This document shows, piece by piece, positions 1 through 7,985 of a stretch of 64,000 nt of DNA. Origin of the DNA: an uncultured Oscillospiraceae bacterium (GTDB lineage Bacteria; Bacillota; Clostridia; Oscillospirales; Ruminococcaceae). Below the pieces are notes generated by a model. It was not told where the DNA came from, did no database searches, and saw only the letters and a list, made by a program, of their open reading frames with translations. The DNA is taken from assembly GCA_910583935.1 (NCBI GenBank), contig CAJTZM010000001.1:62001-126000 (forward strand), written 5' to 3'. Each line of letters begins with the position of its first letter. Position 1 is the stretch's first letter. Both the position numbers and the translations under genes were made by a program.

Positions 1-252
1 AGAAATCCCTGGGGAAGAAGAGGATGTCATGACTCGTACGCCGGCAGAAGCGGCGCCCAGCACCATATTGATTGCAGCGATTTCCGATTCAGCCTGTAAA
101 TAGGTACCGCCGATTTTCGGCATTCTTTTTGCCATATAGGCGGCAACCTCCGTCTGGGGCGTAATCGGATAGCCAAAGAAATGACGGCACCCGCTTTTGA
201 TCGCGGCCTCGGCCAATGCTTCGTTTCCTTTCATCAGTACACGTTCAGCCAA
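1..252 (-). CDS. 2-oxoacid:ferredoxin oxidoreductase alpha subunit (VorB/KorA type), N-terminal part
   Basis: Partial gene running off the left edge; only about 84 N-terminal residues are present. The translated start contains MKGNEALAEAAIKSGC and then FFGYPITPQTE, typical of the pyrimidine-binding alpha subunit of 2-oxoacid (2-oxoisovalerate or 2-oxoglutarate) ferredoxin oxidoreductases, which convert 2-oxoacids to acyl-CoA, CO2 and reduced ferredoxin. It follows the ferredoxin-subunit gene directly. Start is uncertain: GTG at 261 overlaps the upstream stop, TTG at 252 has a GGAAAGG about 11 bases before it, and ATG at 234 is also in frame. Substrate (branched-chain 2-oxoacid versus 2-oxoglutarate) cannot be decided from this fragment. 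Confidence 0.85.
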   Translation of the reverse strand, partial: MAERVLMKGNEALAEAAIKSGCRHFFGYPITPQTEVAAYMAKRMPKIGGTYLQAESEIAAINMVLGAASAGVRVMTSSSSPGIS

Positions 253-260
253 ATGATTCA

Positions 261-467
261 CTACCTTTCCACTTTAATTGCGCAGTCAGGGCACATGGTT
301 GCGCACATGGCGCAGCCAATACAAAGGCTCATATCCGAGACCTTTGCCGGATGATATCCCTTTGCGTTTAGGATATCCTGCGCCAGAACAACGATTTTTT
401 TGGGACATGCGGCCGTACAAAGACCGCAGCCTTTACAGATATTTTCCGAAATGGTTACCTTCGCCAT
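261..467 (-). CDS. 4Fe-4S ferredoxin subunit of 2-oxoacid oxidoreductase (KorD/VorD type)
   Basis: 68 residues with two 4Fe-4S motifs: CKGCGLCTAACP near the N-terminus and CIGCAMCATMCP near the C-terminus. This is the usual size of the separate delta subunit that passes electrons from the thiamine-dependent core to free ferredoxin. It is preceded by a good GGAGG ribosome site and touches the next gene, the alpha subunit, so the two are translationally linked. A role in 2-oxoacid oxidation is established for the family; assignment to this complex is inferred from adjacency. Confidence 0.88.
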   Translation of the reverse strand: MAKVTISENICKGCGLCTAACPKKIVVLAQDILNAKGYHPAKVSDMSLCIGCAMCATMCPDCAIKVER

Positions 468-584
468 TGCAATCCTCCTTATTCCTTTTGCTAATCAAAA
501 CCGATGAACGGTCCATTGGCGATTTTGGGAATCCTGGTTCCCGCAGAAAAACAGAAAAAAGCGTACTTGTATGGGAAACTATAC

Positions 585-1271
585 TCAAAAAGGCAGCTTT
601 TTCTCTTCCCAAGGGGGAAGGACATATAAGTCCACAGGGTAAACGGCAGGATCTGGTATTTGAGCGGCCAGTCTGCGCTCTGCTGTTGCTGCGACCAGCG
701 GGATCCCTGCTAAAGATGCAACCGACCGGCCGTACGCCAGCGCGTCGAGAATATCCTGTGCCGTCGTCTGCCCGCCAAGGTTGGAATTGTTCACAACGCC
801 GGTTGCAGCAAGACGGGAGGCCGCCTCGATTTCCCGCAGTACCTCCAGCGCCTCCCGGGGCTGCCGGGTCAGATAGCGGTACCGGTTGACCACATACAGC
901 ATATCGAACGCTTCTTCCTGAATGAGCTTTGCGTAGCGACCTAAAGCGGCGGCGCCTGCGTCGTCGCCGCCAACGTCAAAAATGACAGAACGGCTGTCAT
1001 CTTTACGAAAAACGGAATAGATATCCGCGCCCAGCGCAGGAATATCCAAATTGGTGTTCGCGTAAGTAGGGCAGATCATCTCGATGCCCATACGGCCGAG
1101 CAGACCCTTGAAATCGGCGGAACGAAAATAGGGATTTACAATGTCCAGATCGACCAACACCGCCTTTTTCCCGGCCTTGCAGAAATCGACGGCAAGATTG
1201 ACCGCGAAATTGGTTTTTCCGCTTCCGTAATGTCCGGTGACGATTGTAATACGTTTGCTGCTTTGGATCAT
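585..1271 (-). CDS. ParA/MinD-like P-loop ATPase associated with 2-oxoacid oxidoreductase genes
   Basis: 228 residues. A deviant Walker A motif, GHYGSGKTNFAVNLA, lies at about residues 12-26, followed by VDLDIVNPYFRSAD and a Walker-B-like IFDVGGDDAG, the pattern of the CobQ/MinD/ParA SIMIBI class of nucleotide-binding proteins. There is no signal peptide or membrane segment, so it is probably cytosolic. It stands first in the minus-strand operon before the ferredoxin and oxidoreductase genes. I know of no established function; a role in metallocluster or complex assembly is only a guess, by analogy with Mrp/NBP35-type SIMIBI proteins. No cysteine cluster-binding motif is visible in it. Confidence 0.8.
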   Translation of the reverse strand: MIQSSKRITIVTGHYGSGKTNFAVNLAVDFCKAGKKAVLVDLDIVNPYFRSADFKGLLGRMGIEMICPTYANTNLDIPALGADIYSVFRKDDSRSVIFDVGGDDAGAAALGRYAKLIQEEAFDMLYVVNRYRYLTRQPREALEVLREIEAASRLAATGVVNNSNLGGQTTAQDILDALAYGRSVASLAGIPLVAATAERRLAAQIPDPAVYPVDLYVLPPWEEKKLPF

Positions 1272-1418
1272 CCAATCCCCCTTATTCTTTACAGAATTGT
1301 CCGGTTCCCAACAGGAGCACAGAAAACAGCGAAAAAAGCTGTCCAGAACAGTATAGCATTTTTTAGCGCTTTACACAATCGCAGTATGGCCGTTACTATT
1401 CATTATTTTCTGGGAAAT

Positions 1419-1447
1419 AAATCAGAAAAAATTAGTTTAATTGTCAA
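1419..1447 (-). promoter_or_regulatory. possible sigma-A promoter for the P-loop ATPase/ferredoxin/oxidoreductase operon
   Basis: Minus strand: TTGACA (1442-1447), 17-base spacer, then a weak -10 TGATTT (1419-1424). The -35 is perfect but the -10 is poor. It lies in the 224-base gap before the operon. Confidence 0.35.
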
Positions 1448-1495
1448 AAGAGCAAAAATATATTGTGACGGTTTCTGGATAAAGGAGAAAGCATT

Positions 1496-2707
1496 TTAAG
1501 AACTGTAGTACATGTTTTCGGCAAAAATACCGTATCCTTTGGTCGGATCGTTGACAAAAACATGGGTAACCGCACCCACCAGCTTCCCATCTTGAATAAT
1601 TGGGCTGCCGCTCATCCCCTGGATAATACCGCCGGTTTTTTCTAAAAGGGAAGGATCGGTGATACGGATCACCATATTTTTGGTTGGGTTATTCTGCGCA
1701 AAAGAGATTTTTTCAATCACAATATCGAAGACCTGGGGGGTATTCCCGGAAATAGTTGTCAGAATTTGGGCAGGGCCTTCCTTCACCTCCTGACGAAAGG
1801 CCAGCGGGATTTGGTAAGGGTTGGTATAGTCAAAAAGCAGCCTGCCGAAAACGCCGGTATCCCGGTTGGCTGTCAGCTCTCCCAAAAGGCTGTTTTCGTG
1901 AAATACCCCCCGCAGCTCCCCAGGGTCCCCAGGCCGGCCTTTTACCACGTCGTTAATGGATACGTCAACGATTTCACCGCTCATCAGCGGCATCAGCTCG
2001 CCTGTATCCACATCGCACACGCCGTGACCCAAGCCGGCAAAGCTCTGAGACGAAAAATCACAGTAGGTTAGGGTGCCGATGCCTGCGGCGGAGTCACGGA
2101 CCCAGATACCAATACGGTAGGCGGTTCCGGCACGGCTTTGCTGCGGGGTTAAAACGGTGCTTTTGTATTCTCCGTCCCGGCGGTAGGTGCATTCCAGCTG
2201 CCGCCCGCCGCTGGCGGAGACGATTTTGGACACGTCTTCGTTAGAGCGCACCGGATGACCGTCCAGTGTGCAAAGAATGTCGCCGATTTCAAGGCCCGCT
2301 TCCTTGGCGGGATTCGCGGCCCCCATATCGGTTTCCAGATTGCTCATTCCCACAATCAGCACACCGTCGGTAAACATCTTAATGCCGAACGGCGTGCCGC
2401 ACGGCGCCAGCAAAACGGTGGAGGTGTGCTGGACAGTAACCGTTTTAACAGGGATAACGCCAAACAGCTTTAGGTCTAAAAGGTCGGTGTTAGAGCGGGC
2501 GCTGGAGACCTGTGTGCCAGAAGAGGAGGGGGAAATTTTGCCTGTTTGGATATAGGGCTGGGAGGCAATCGAAAAAAGAGAATCAGATTGTGCAAGATAC
2601 TGGTCGGGCAGTGCTTCACTCAGATAGCCGATTGTTCCAAAAAGGGGGATGGACAGGGCGAAAAGGGACAAAGTAAGTACATGAAATACTTTTTTATATT
2701 TTTTCAA
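1496..2707 (-). CDS. spoIVB: SpoIVB peptidase (sporulation sigma-K checkpoint serine protease)
   Basis: 403 residues. An N-terminal hydrophobic segment (signal/membrane anchor) is followed by a PDZ domain (GANPAKEAGLEIGDILCTLDG and onward, about residues 130-200) and a C-terminal S55 peptidase domain. That domain has GLGHGVCD, which carries the catalytic His, and GMSGSPIIQDGKLVG with the likely nucleophile Ser368. In Bacillus this forespore protease is secreted into the intermembrane space and triggers pro-sigma-K processing. The start is a TTG with AAGGAG about ten bases upstream. It shows that the organism is, or descends from, an endospore former. Confidence 0.95.
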   Translation of the reverse strand: MKKYKKVFHVLTLSLFALSIPLFGTIGYLSEALPDQYLAQSDSLFSIASQPYIQTGKISPSSSGTQVSSARSNTDLLDLKLFGVIPVKTVTVQHTSTVLLAPCGTPFGIKMFTDGVLIVGMSNLETDMGAANPAKEAGLEIGDILCTLDGHPVRSNEDVSKIVSASGGRQLECTYRRDGEYKSTVLTPQQSRAGTAYRIGIWVRDSAAGIGTLTYCDFSSQSFAGLGHGVCDVDTGELMPLMSGEIVDVSINDVVKGRPGDPGELRGVFHENSLLGELTANRDTGVFGRLLFDYTNPYQIPLAFRQEVKEGPAQILTTISGNTPQVFDIVIEKISFAQNNPTKNMVIRITDPSLLEKTGGIIQGMSGSPIIQDGKLVGAVTHVFVNDPTKGYGIFAENMYYSS

Positions 2708-2820
2708 GGTTGATCAGCTCCTTTTTATCTTACAGTAAAAAATGAACGCCTTTTAACGCACAAATTCGTTCTCTATAAATGTTCCTATCTGCGCTTCGTT
2801 TATGAAAGGCAAAATAAGCA

Positions 2821-2850
2821 TTGCCACATTACCGGGATTTGTGCTATAAT
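2821..2850 (+). promoter_or_regulatory. sigma-A promoter for purB
   Basis: TTGCCA (2821-2826), 18-base spacer, TATAAT (2845-2850) with an extended TGC just before the -10. It lies about 120 bases before the purB start. No purine riboswitch or PurR box was recognised between promoter and gene. Confidence 0.7.
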
Positions 2851-2972
2851 GTCAGCGTCATTTTGGAGCGTTTTTCCAAAAAATCTCAAAAAAATTGAAG
2901 CTGACTCTGCCGCCGGCTTTTTTGGTGGAATGTTGGCCAAATCCGGCTGGAACAATTGGAGGAATCGGAAAA

Positions 2973-4403
2973 ATGAGGACAAACTATGAAAGCCCTTTTA
3001 GCACCCGCTATGCCAGCAAAGAGATGCAGTATTTGTTTTCTGCGGAGTTTAAGTTTAAAACCTGGCGTCGTTTATGGATAGCGCTGGCTAAGGCGGAAAA
3101 AGAGTTAGGACTGGAAATTACCGATGAGCAAATCGCTGAGCTGGAAGCGCATCAGGACGATATCAATTATGAAGTGGCTGAGGAGCGGGAAAAAGAGGTG
3201 CGCCACGATGTGATGAGCCATGTTTACGCATATGGCGTACAATGTCCGAAAGCAAAGGGTATTATTCATCTGGGAGCGACCTCCTGCTATGTAGGGGATA
3301 ATACGGATATTGTGACCATGTATGAAGCGATGAAGGTTGTGAAAAGAAAGCTTTTGAACGTCATTTCTCTGCTTTCCGGCTTTGCGCTCCAGTATAAGGA
3401 CCTTCCCGCGCTGGCCTATACCCATTTGCAGCCGGCGCAGCTGACCACTGTGGGCAAGCGGGCGACCTTGTGGATTAACGAGCTGCTGATGGATTTGGAG
3501 GAGGTGGAATACAGGCTGAATCATTTCAGCCTGTTAGGCTCCAAAGGAACCACCGGAACGCAGGCAAGCTTTGTGGAATTGTTTGACAACGACACGGAAA
3601 AAATTAAAAGGCTGGATTGGATGATTGCCCGGGCAATGGGATTTGATAAGGTGGTGCCGGTATCCGGGCAAACCTATTCCAGAAAGGTGGACGCGCAAAT
3701 TCTGAGCACGCTGGGCGGTATTGCCCAAAGCGCCAGCAAATTTGCCAACGATCTTCGGATCCTGCAAAACTTTAAAGAGATGGAGGAGCCGTTTGAAGTG
3801 AACCAGATCGGTTCTTCCGCCATGCCTTATAAGCGCAACCCCATGCGCAGTGAACGGATCTGCGCCTTGGCCCGCTACGTGGTCATTGACACGCTCAATC
3901 CGGCGTTTACCGCCTCGACCCAGTGGTTTGAGCGCACGCTGGACGATTCGGCCAACAAGCGGATTTCGGTGGCAGAGGGCTTTCTGGCAGTGGATTCCAT
4001 TTTAAATATCCTAATCAATGTGTGCGATGGTCTTGTGGTCTATCCAAAGGTCATTGAGCAAAGGGTCATGCGGGAGCTGCCGTTTATGGCAACGGAAAAC
4101 ATTATGATGAGTGCGGTGAAAAAGGGCGGGGACCGCCAAAAGCTGCATGAAAAGCTGCGGGTCCATGCACTGGCTGCGGCTAAGCGCGTGAAGGAAGAGG
4201 GCTTGGAAAACGATATGATCGACCGCGTCTGCTCTGACCCGGATTTCCAGATTTCGAAAGAGGAGTTGGCAAGCGTTCTGAAGCCGATTCACTATGTCGG
4301 ACGCAGCGTGGAACAGACAGAAGAGTTTGTCCGCGAGATTGTCGGGCCTGTTTTGGAAAATAATCAAGATGTTCTGGGGGAAAAGGTCCAGCTGAACGTC
4401 TAG
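2973..4403 (+). CDS. purB: adenylosuccinate lyase
   Basis: 476 residues; cytosolic enzyme that splits SAICAR and adenylosuccinate, releasing fumarate, in de novo AMP synthesis. The fumarase/aspartase superfamily signature GSSAMPYKRNPMRSER is present at about residues 285-300, and THLQPAQLTTVGKRA carries the conserved His region. The ATG at 2973 was chosen because GGAGGA stands ten bases before it; the open frame extends upstream to 2895 without a ribosome site. It is a single-gene unit with its own promoter and a following terminator. Confidence 0.96.
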   Translation: MRTNYESPFSTRYASKEMQYLFSAEFKFKTWRRLWIALAKAEKELGLEITDEQIAELEAHQDDINYEVAEEREKEVRHDVMSHVYAYGVQCPKAKGIIHLGATSCYVGDNTDIVTMYEAMKVVKRKLLNVISLLSGFALQYKDLPALAYTHLQPAQLTTVGKRATLWINELLMDLEEVEYRLNHFSLLGSKGTTGTQASFVELFDNDTEKIKRLDWMIARAMGFDKVVPVSGQTYSRKVDAQILSTLGGIAQSASKFANDLRILQNFKEMEEPFEVNQIGSSAMPYKRNPMRSERICALARYVVIDTLNPAFTASTQWFERTLDDSANKRISVAEGFLAVDSILNILINVCDGLVVYPKVIEQRVMRELPFMATENIMMSAVKKGGDRQKLHEKLRVHALAAAKRVKEEGLENDMIDRVCSDPDFQISKEELASVLKPIHYVGRSVEQTEEFVREIVGPVLENNQDVLGEKVQLNV

Positions 4404-4416
4404 ATAAAATGAACAA

Positions 4417-4454
4417 AAAACAGGGCTGTGAGCGGATCCGGCCCTGCTTTTGTC
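4417..4454 (+). terminator. rho-independent terminator after purB
   Basis: CAGGGC (4421-4426) pairs with GCCCTG (4441-4446), with an internal CGGATCCG element in the loop, followed by CTTTTGTCTTT. Confidence 0.7.
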
Positions 4455-4502
4455 TTTCCCGGAAATACGCCTGAAGCTTTTTGGGAAAACAGAGATTCTT
4501 TG

Positions 4503-4531
4503 TTGACTTTTCGTGCTTTTTCACCTATAAT
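4503..4531 (+). promoter_or_regulatory. sigma-A promoter for secD-secF
   Basis: TTGACT (4503-4508), 17-base spacer, TATAAT (4526-4531). It leaves a leader of about 80 bases before secD. Confidence 0.75.
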
Positions 4532-4616
4532 CAAATTTATGAGTGTCGGGCCTGGACAGGCTGCAATCCCGTTTTCATAATGGGACAAGACATTGAAGAA
4601 CATTGGAGGATTGCAC

Positions 4617-6008
4617 ATGAAACGAGTTGGAAAACCAGTCTTTTTCATCGTTGTAATATTGATTGCAGTCCTTACTTATCTGTCTTTTTTTGGCGTTACA
4701 TCTTATTTTGGAGATGTGGAAAGGACGATAATTAAGGGTGCGGACGATATTCGATGGGGTATTGATATTCGCGGAGGGGTAGATGTTACCTTCAGCGCGC
4801 CGGCAGATGTCAGCCCAACGCAGGAGCAGATGGCGGCGGCAGAGTCGATTATCAAGCTTCGCCTGATCAATCAGAATATTACGGATTATGAAGTATATAC
4901 GGATTTAAATAAAAACCGCATTATCGTCCGCTTCCCCTGGAAGGAGGACGAAACGGACTTTGATCCGGAAAAGGCTGTGGCCGAGCTGGGAGAGACTGCG
5001 CTGTTGAGCTTTCGTGAAGGCTATGAGGTGGACGCAGGCGGAAAACCCACCGGCATTACGGCGGAAAAGGTGATTTTGACTGGCAGCGATGTGAAAAGGG
5101 CTGCTGTGGGCGTGGACGAGAATAACCAGTATGTGGTTTTGCTGGAGCTGGAGGCTTCGGGTATCGAAGCATTCTCGGAGGCGACGGGCCGTCTGGCGGG
5201 GACAAATATTCCCATCTCCATCTGGATGGACGAAAACGTCATCTCCTATCCAACGGTAAGCACCCAGATCACTGATGGCTCCGCCACCATCACAGGAAAT
5301 TTTACCTTGGCGTCTGCAACGGATCTTGCCAATAAAATTAACGGCGGCGCACTTCCTTTCCGCCTGGAGACGGAGAATTTCCGTTCGATTTCCGCAACCC
5401 TGGGTATGGGAGCGAAAGACGCGATGGTACTGGCTGGTGCAATTGCGTTTGCCTTGGTAGCAATTTTTGTGATCATATTCTATCGACTGCCCGGCGTGGT
5501 AGCGGTCATTGCTCTGCTGGGTCAGCTGACCGGGACCATCGCCGCAATTACCGGATTTTTCTCCACCATTCCTAGCTTTACCTTAACACTGCCCGGCATC
5601 GCGGGTATTATTCTGTCGCTGGGTGTTGGGGTTGACGCCAATATCATTACGGCGGAACGGATTAAAGAGGAGTTAAAAGCGGGAAAATCTTTGGACAATG
5701 CTCTGAATATCGGATTTAAACGCGGATTTACCGCCATTTTTGACGGAAATATTACGGTGATTTTTGTCGCGGTCATTTTAATGGGCGCATTTGGGCCGAC
5801 CGACAGTATTTTCGCAACGCTTTTGTCCCCGGTATTTTTTGCGTTCGGCGCTTCCACTGCCGGCACGATTTATTCGTTTGGCTATACGCTACTGGTTGGT
5901 ATCATCATGAACTTTATCATGGGCGTTACCGCTTCCAGACTGATGCTAAAATCTCTTTCTAAATTCAAACCCTTCCGCAAGGCATGGCTGTACGGAGGTG
6001 ACAAATAA
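4617..6008 (+). CDS. secD: protein translocase subunit SecD
   Basis: 463 residues. One N-terminal membrane helix is followed by a large extracytoplasmic region starting with the conserved GIDIRGGVDVTF, then a cluster of five helices with the RND-type motif LGVGVDANIITAERIKEEL. SecD works with SecF and SecYEG, using the ion gradient to pull secreted proteins across the membrane. The start ATG at 4617 has GGAGGA eight bases upstream; an earlier in-frame start at 4593 lacks one. The stop overlaps the start of secF (TAATG), so the two are translationally coupled. Confidence 0.95.
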   Translation: MKRVGKPVFFIVVILIAVLTYLSFFGVTSYFGDVERTIIKGADDIRWGIDIRGGVDVTFSAPADVSPTQEQMAAAESIIKLRLINQNITDYEVYTDLNKNRIIVRFPWKEDETDFDPEKAVAELGETALLSFREGYEVDAGGKPTGITAEKVILTGSDVKRAAVGVDENNQYVVLLELEASGIEAFSEATGRLAGTNIPISIWMDENVISYPTVSTQITDGSATITGNFTLASATDLANKINGGALPFRLETENFRSISATLGMGAKDAMVLAGAIAFALVAIFVIIFYRLPGVVAVIALLGQLTGTIAAITGFFSTIPSFTLTLPGIAGIILSLGVGVDANIITAERIKEELKAGKSLDNALNIGFKRGFTAIFDGNITVIFVAVILMGAFGPTDSIFATLLSPVFFAFGASTAGTIYSFGYTLLVGIIMNFIMGVTASRLMLKSLSKFKPFRKAWLYGGDK

Positions 6009-6928
6009 TGATAAATTTTGTTGGAAAACGAAAATGGTTTTATATTATTGCCGCAGTATGTATGGTAGTTGTTTTTGCAACGGCAGTTTTTTGGGGCGTC
6101 CCGCTGGATATTCAGTTTAAAGGCGGCTCTATGGTTACCTATTCCTATACAGGGGATATTTCTTCCGCCGATGTTTCGAATATTGCACAGGGCGTGGTTG
6201 GATCGGTAAATGTGCAGGAATCGCAGGATGTTTCCAGTGGCGTTCACTCGATGGTTATCACGGTGGCGGGCTCCGGCAGCCTTACGACAGAGCTGCATGA
6301 AAAGCTGACTCATGCAATGGAGGAAGCTTTTCCGGAAAACAATATAAAGATTGAACAAACGGATAATGTCGATCCAACGATGGGAAAAGAGTTTTTTGCC
6401 AAATGCTTGGTAGCGGTGGCCTTTGCTTCTTTGCTGATGGTGGTTTACATCGCTTTTCGCTTTCGTAAAATTGGCGGATGGTCTGCTGGCGCTATGTGCG
6501 TTGTGGCGCTGGTGCATGATATAATTTGGGTATTCGCCGCATTTCTGTTCCTGCGTATTCCGCTTAACGATAATTTTATTGCGGCGGCTTTGACCATTTT
6601 GGGATATTCGATCAATAATACCATCGTCATTTACGACCGTGTGCGGGAAAATAAACGTCTCATGGGTGGCAACGCCCCCTTAGAGGATTTGGTCAATACC
6701 AGCATCAATCAGACGCTGAAGAGAAGCATCATGACAACGGTTACCACAATGATCGCTCTGATAACCGTTTGTGTTGTGGCAATGGTCTACCAGCTGAATT
6801 CCATTCTCTCCTTTGCTTTCCCTATGGTTGTGGGTATGATTGCCGGGTTGTTCTCATCTCTTTGCCTGGCGCCGGAGCTGTGGGTAACCTGGAAAGGAAG
6901 AAGGAGTCTTCAAGAGAAAAAGGCCTGA
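6008..6928 (+). CDS. secF: protein translocase subunit SecF
   Basis: 306 residues. It has an N-terminal helix, the SecF motif PLDIQFKGGSMVTYSYTG, an extracytoplasmic stretch, and a C-terminal helix bundle with GYSINNTIVIYDRVRENK. It is the partner of SecD in the auxiliary translocase complex. The start codon shares a base with the secD stop. In this lineage secD and secF are separate genes, unlike the fused Bacillus form. Confidence 0.95.
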   Translation: MINFVGKRKWFYIIAAVCMVVVFATAVFWGVPLDIQFKGGSMVTYSYTGDISSADVSNIAQGVVGSVNVQESQDVSSGVHSMVITVAGSGSLTTELHEKLTHAMEEAFPENNIKIEQTDNVDPTMGKEFFAKCLVAVAFASLLMVVYIAFRFRKIGGWSAGAMCVVALVHDIIWVFAAFLFLRIPLNDNFIAAALTILGYSINNTIVIYDRVRENKRLMGGNAPLEDLVNTSINQTLKRSIMTTVTTMIALITVCVVAMVYQLNSILSFAFPMVVGMIAGLFSSLCLAPELWVTWKGRRSLQEKKA

Positions 6929-6997
6929 TGCTGCTTAAACTTTGGCTTCCAAGGTTTGCAAGAGCAAAGATAGGAGGCTTTGAATCGAAATTGGATA

Positions 6998-7028
6998 AAC
7001 AGCATCCCGCAAGGGGTGCTGTTTTTTT
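6998..7028 (+). terminator. terminator after secF
   Basis: AACAGCATCCC, loop GCAA, GGGGTGCTGTT followed by a T run. A strong hairpin ending the secDF unit. Confidence 0.9.
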
Positions 7029-7281
7029 GTAAAATATTCGAAAAATTTTATTTTCTGAGGGTCGAATAGAAGAGAAAAAAGATTGTAATTTTTTAAGAAA
7101 TATGCTATGATTAATTTGATTTGGATATTTTTTAGAATCTATTGTGCTGTTGATACGATTCTGTACAAATCACAGGAATAGGGCTTGTCCTTTCAGGCTT
7201 TGTTTGATTCTTTTCATTCTATAAATGAGAAGATAAATTTAGTCGTTAAGAGGCAATTGTGGAGGAAAGGAGGTACGAAAA
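7029..7281 (+). promoter_or_regulatory. promoter and unassigned leader before the decarboxylase operon
   Basis: A likely sigma-A promoter, TTGTAA (7083-7088), 17 bases, TATGAT (7106-7111), leaves an untranslated leader of about 165 bases before oadG. I matched the leader to no riboswitch class, and it has no clear terminator hairpin. Apart from the GGAGGAAAGGAGG ribosome site at its end, nothing else was recognised. Confidence 0.55.
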
Positions 7282-7563
7282 ATGTCAAATCTTTTTGTGC
7301 TGTGTCTAGGTCTTGGTACTGTCTTTGTGGGGTTGATTTGTATTATTGTGCTGTGTAAATTGATGAGTGCAATTTGCACAAAATTCAGTAAAAAACCGGT
7401 TCAGCCGGCAGTGACGGCTGCTCCTGTGGCTGCACCTGCTGCTCCAGCCACAGCGGCGATTCCCAACCGGCAGGCGCTTATTGCGGCTGTTTCTGCCGCC
7501 ATTGCTGAGGAAATGGGAACGGATGTCTCCAAAATCCGCATTCTTTCTGTACAAAAAATCTAA
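7282..7563 (+). CDS. oadG: sodium pump decarboxylase gamma subunit (OadG family)
   Basis: 93 residues: one N-terminal transmembrane helix (about residues 4-27), an Ala/Pro-rich linker, and a C-terminal tail containing RQALIAAVSAAIAEEMGTD. This is the usual build of the small membrane subunit that holds the oxaloacetate decarboxylase complex together and binds the alpha subunit. It is first in a four-gene operon with a strong GGAGG ribosome site. The conserved operon, rather than sequence alone, supports the call. Confidence 0.85.
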   Translation: MSNLFVLCLGLGTVFVGLICIIVLCKLMSAICTKFSKKPVQPAVTAAPVAAPAAPATAAIPNRQALIAAVSAAIAEEMGTDVSKIRILSVQKI

Positions 7564-7593
7564 TTTTAAATTCAGAGGAGAGGTCGTTGAATT

Positions 7594-7950
7594 ATGAAAA
7601 AGTACCGCGTAAATGTAAATGGAACCGACTATGAAATTACTTTAGAAGAAGTAACGGGAGCCGAGGCCTCTAAACCCGCTGCGGCGCCAGCTCCTGCTGC
7701 TGCTCCCGCGGCTGCTCCGGTCGTTCCGACTGCTGGAAGCGAAAAGATTGTCAGCCCCATGCCTGGCAACATCCTGAGCGTTAATGTCAAAGTAGGCGAC
7801 TCGGTGAAAAAAGGACAGGTTCTGCTGATACTGGAAGCAATGAAAATGGAAAATGAAATCATGGCGCCGAAGGATGGTACAATTACCTCAGTGAATGTTC
7901 AGAAAGGTTCTACGGTTGAAAGTGGCGCACTCCTTGTAACCATCGACTAG
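7594..7950 (+). CDS. biotin carboxyl carrier protein of the Na+-pumping decarboxylase
   Basis: 118 residues: a short N-terminal domain, a flexible Ala/Pro linker (about residues 28-46) and a C-terminal biotinyl domain with EAMKMENEI, in which Lys84 is the biotin attachment site. It carries the carboxyl group from the alpha-subunit active site to the membrane beta subunit. In many bacteria this domain is fused to the alpha subunit; here it is a separate gene between the gamma and beta genes. Confidence 0.92.
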   Translation: MKKYRVNVNGTDYEITLEEVTGAEASKPAAAPAPAAAPAAAPVVPTAGSEKIVSPMPGNILSVNVKVGDSVKKGQVLLILEAMKMENEIMAPKDGTITSVNVQKGSTVESGALLVTID

Positions 7951-7985
7951 TCCTTTGAAATTTTTGAAAGGAGTGTGAAAACACC

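Noticed and set aside
278..889. 203-residue plus-strand open frame
   Set aside because: It lies opposite the ferredoxin and ATPase genes, has a low-complexity Pro/Arg-rich composition and no ribosome site.
1230..1499. 89-residue plus-strand frame in the gap before spoIVB
   Set aside because: It overlaps the start of the ATPase gene and its promoter region, has no ribosome site and no recognisable domain.
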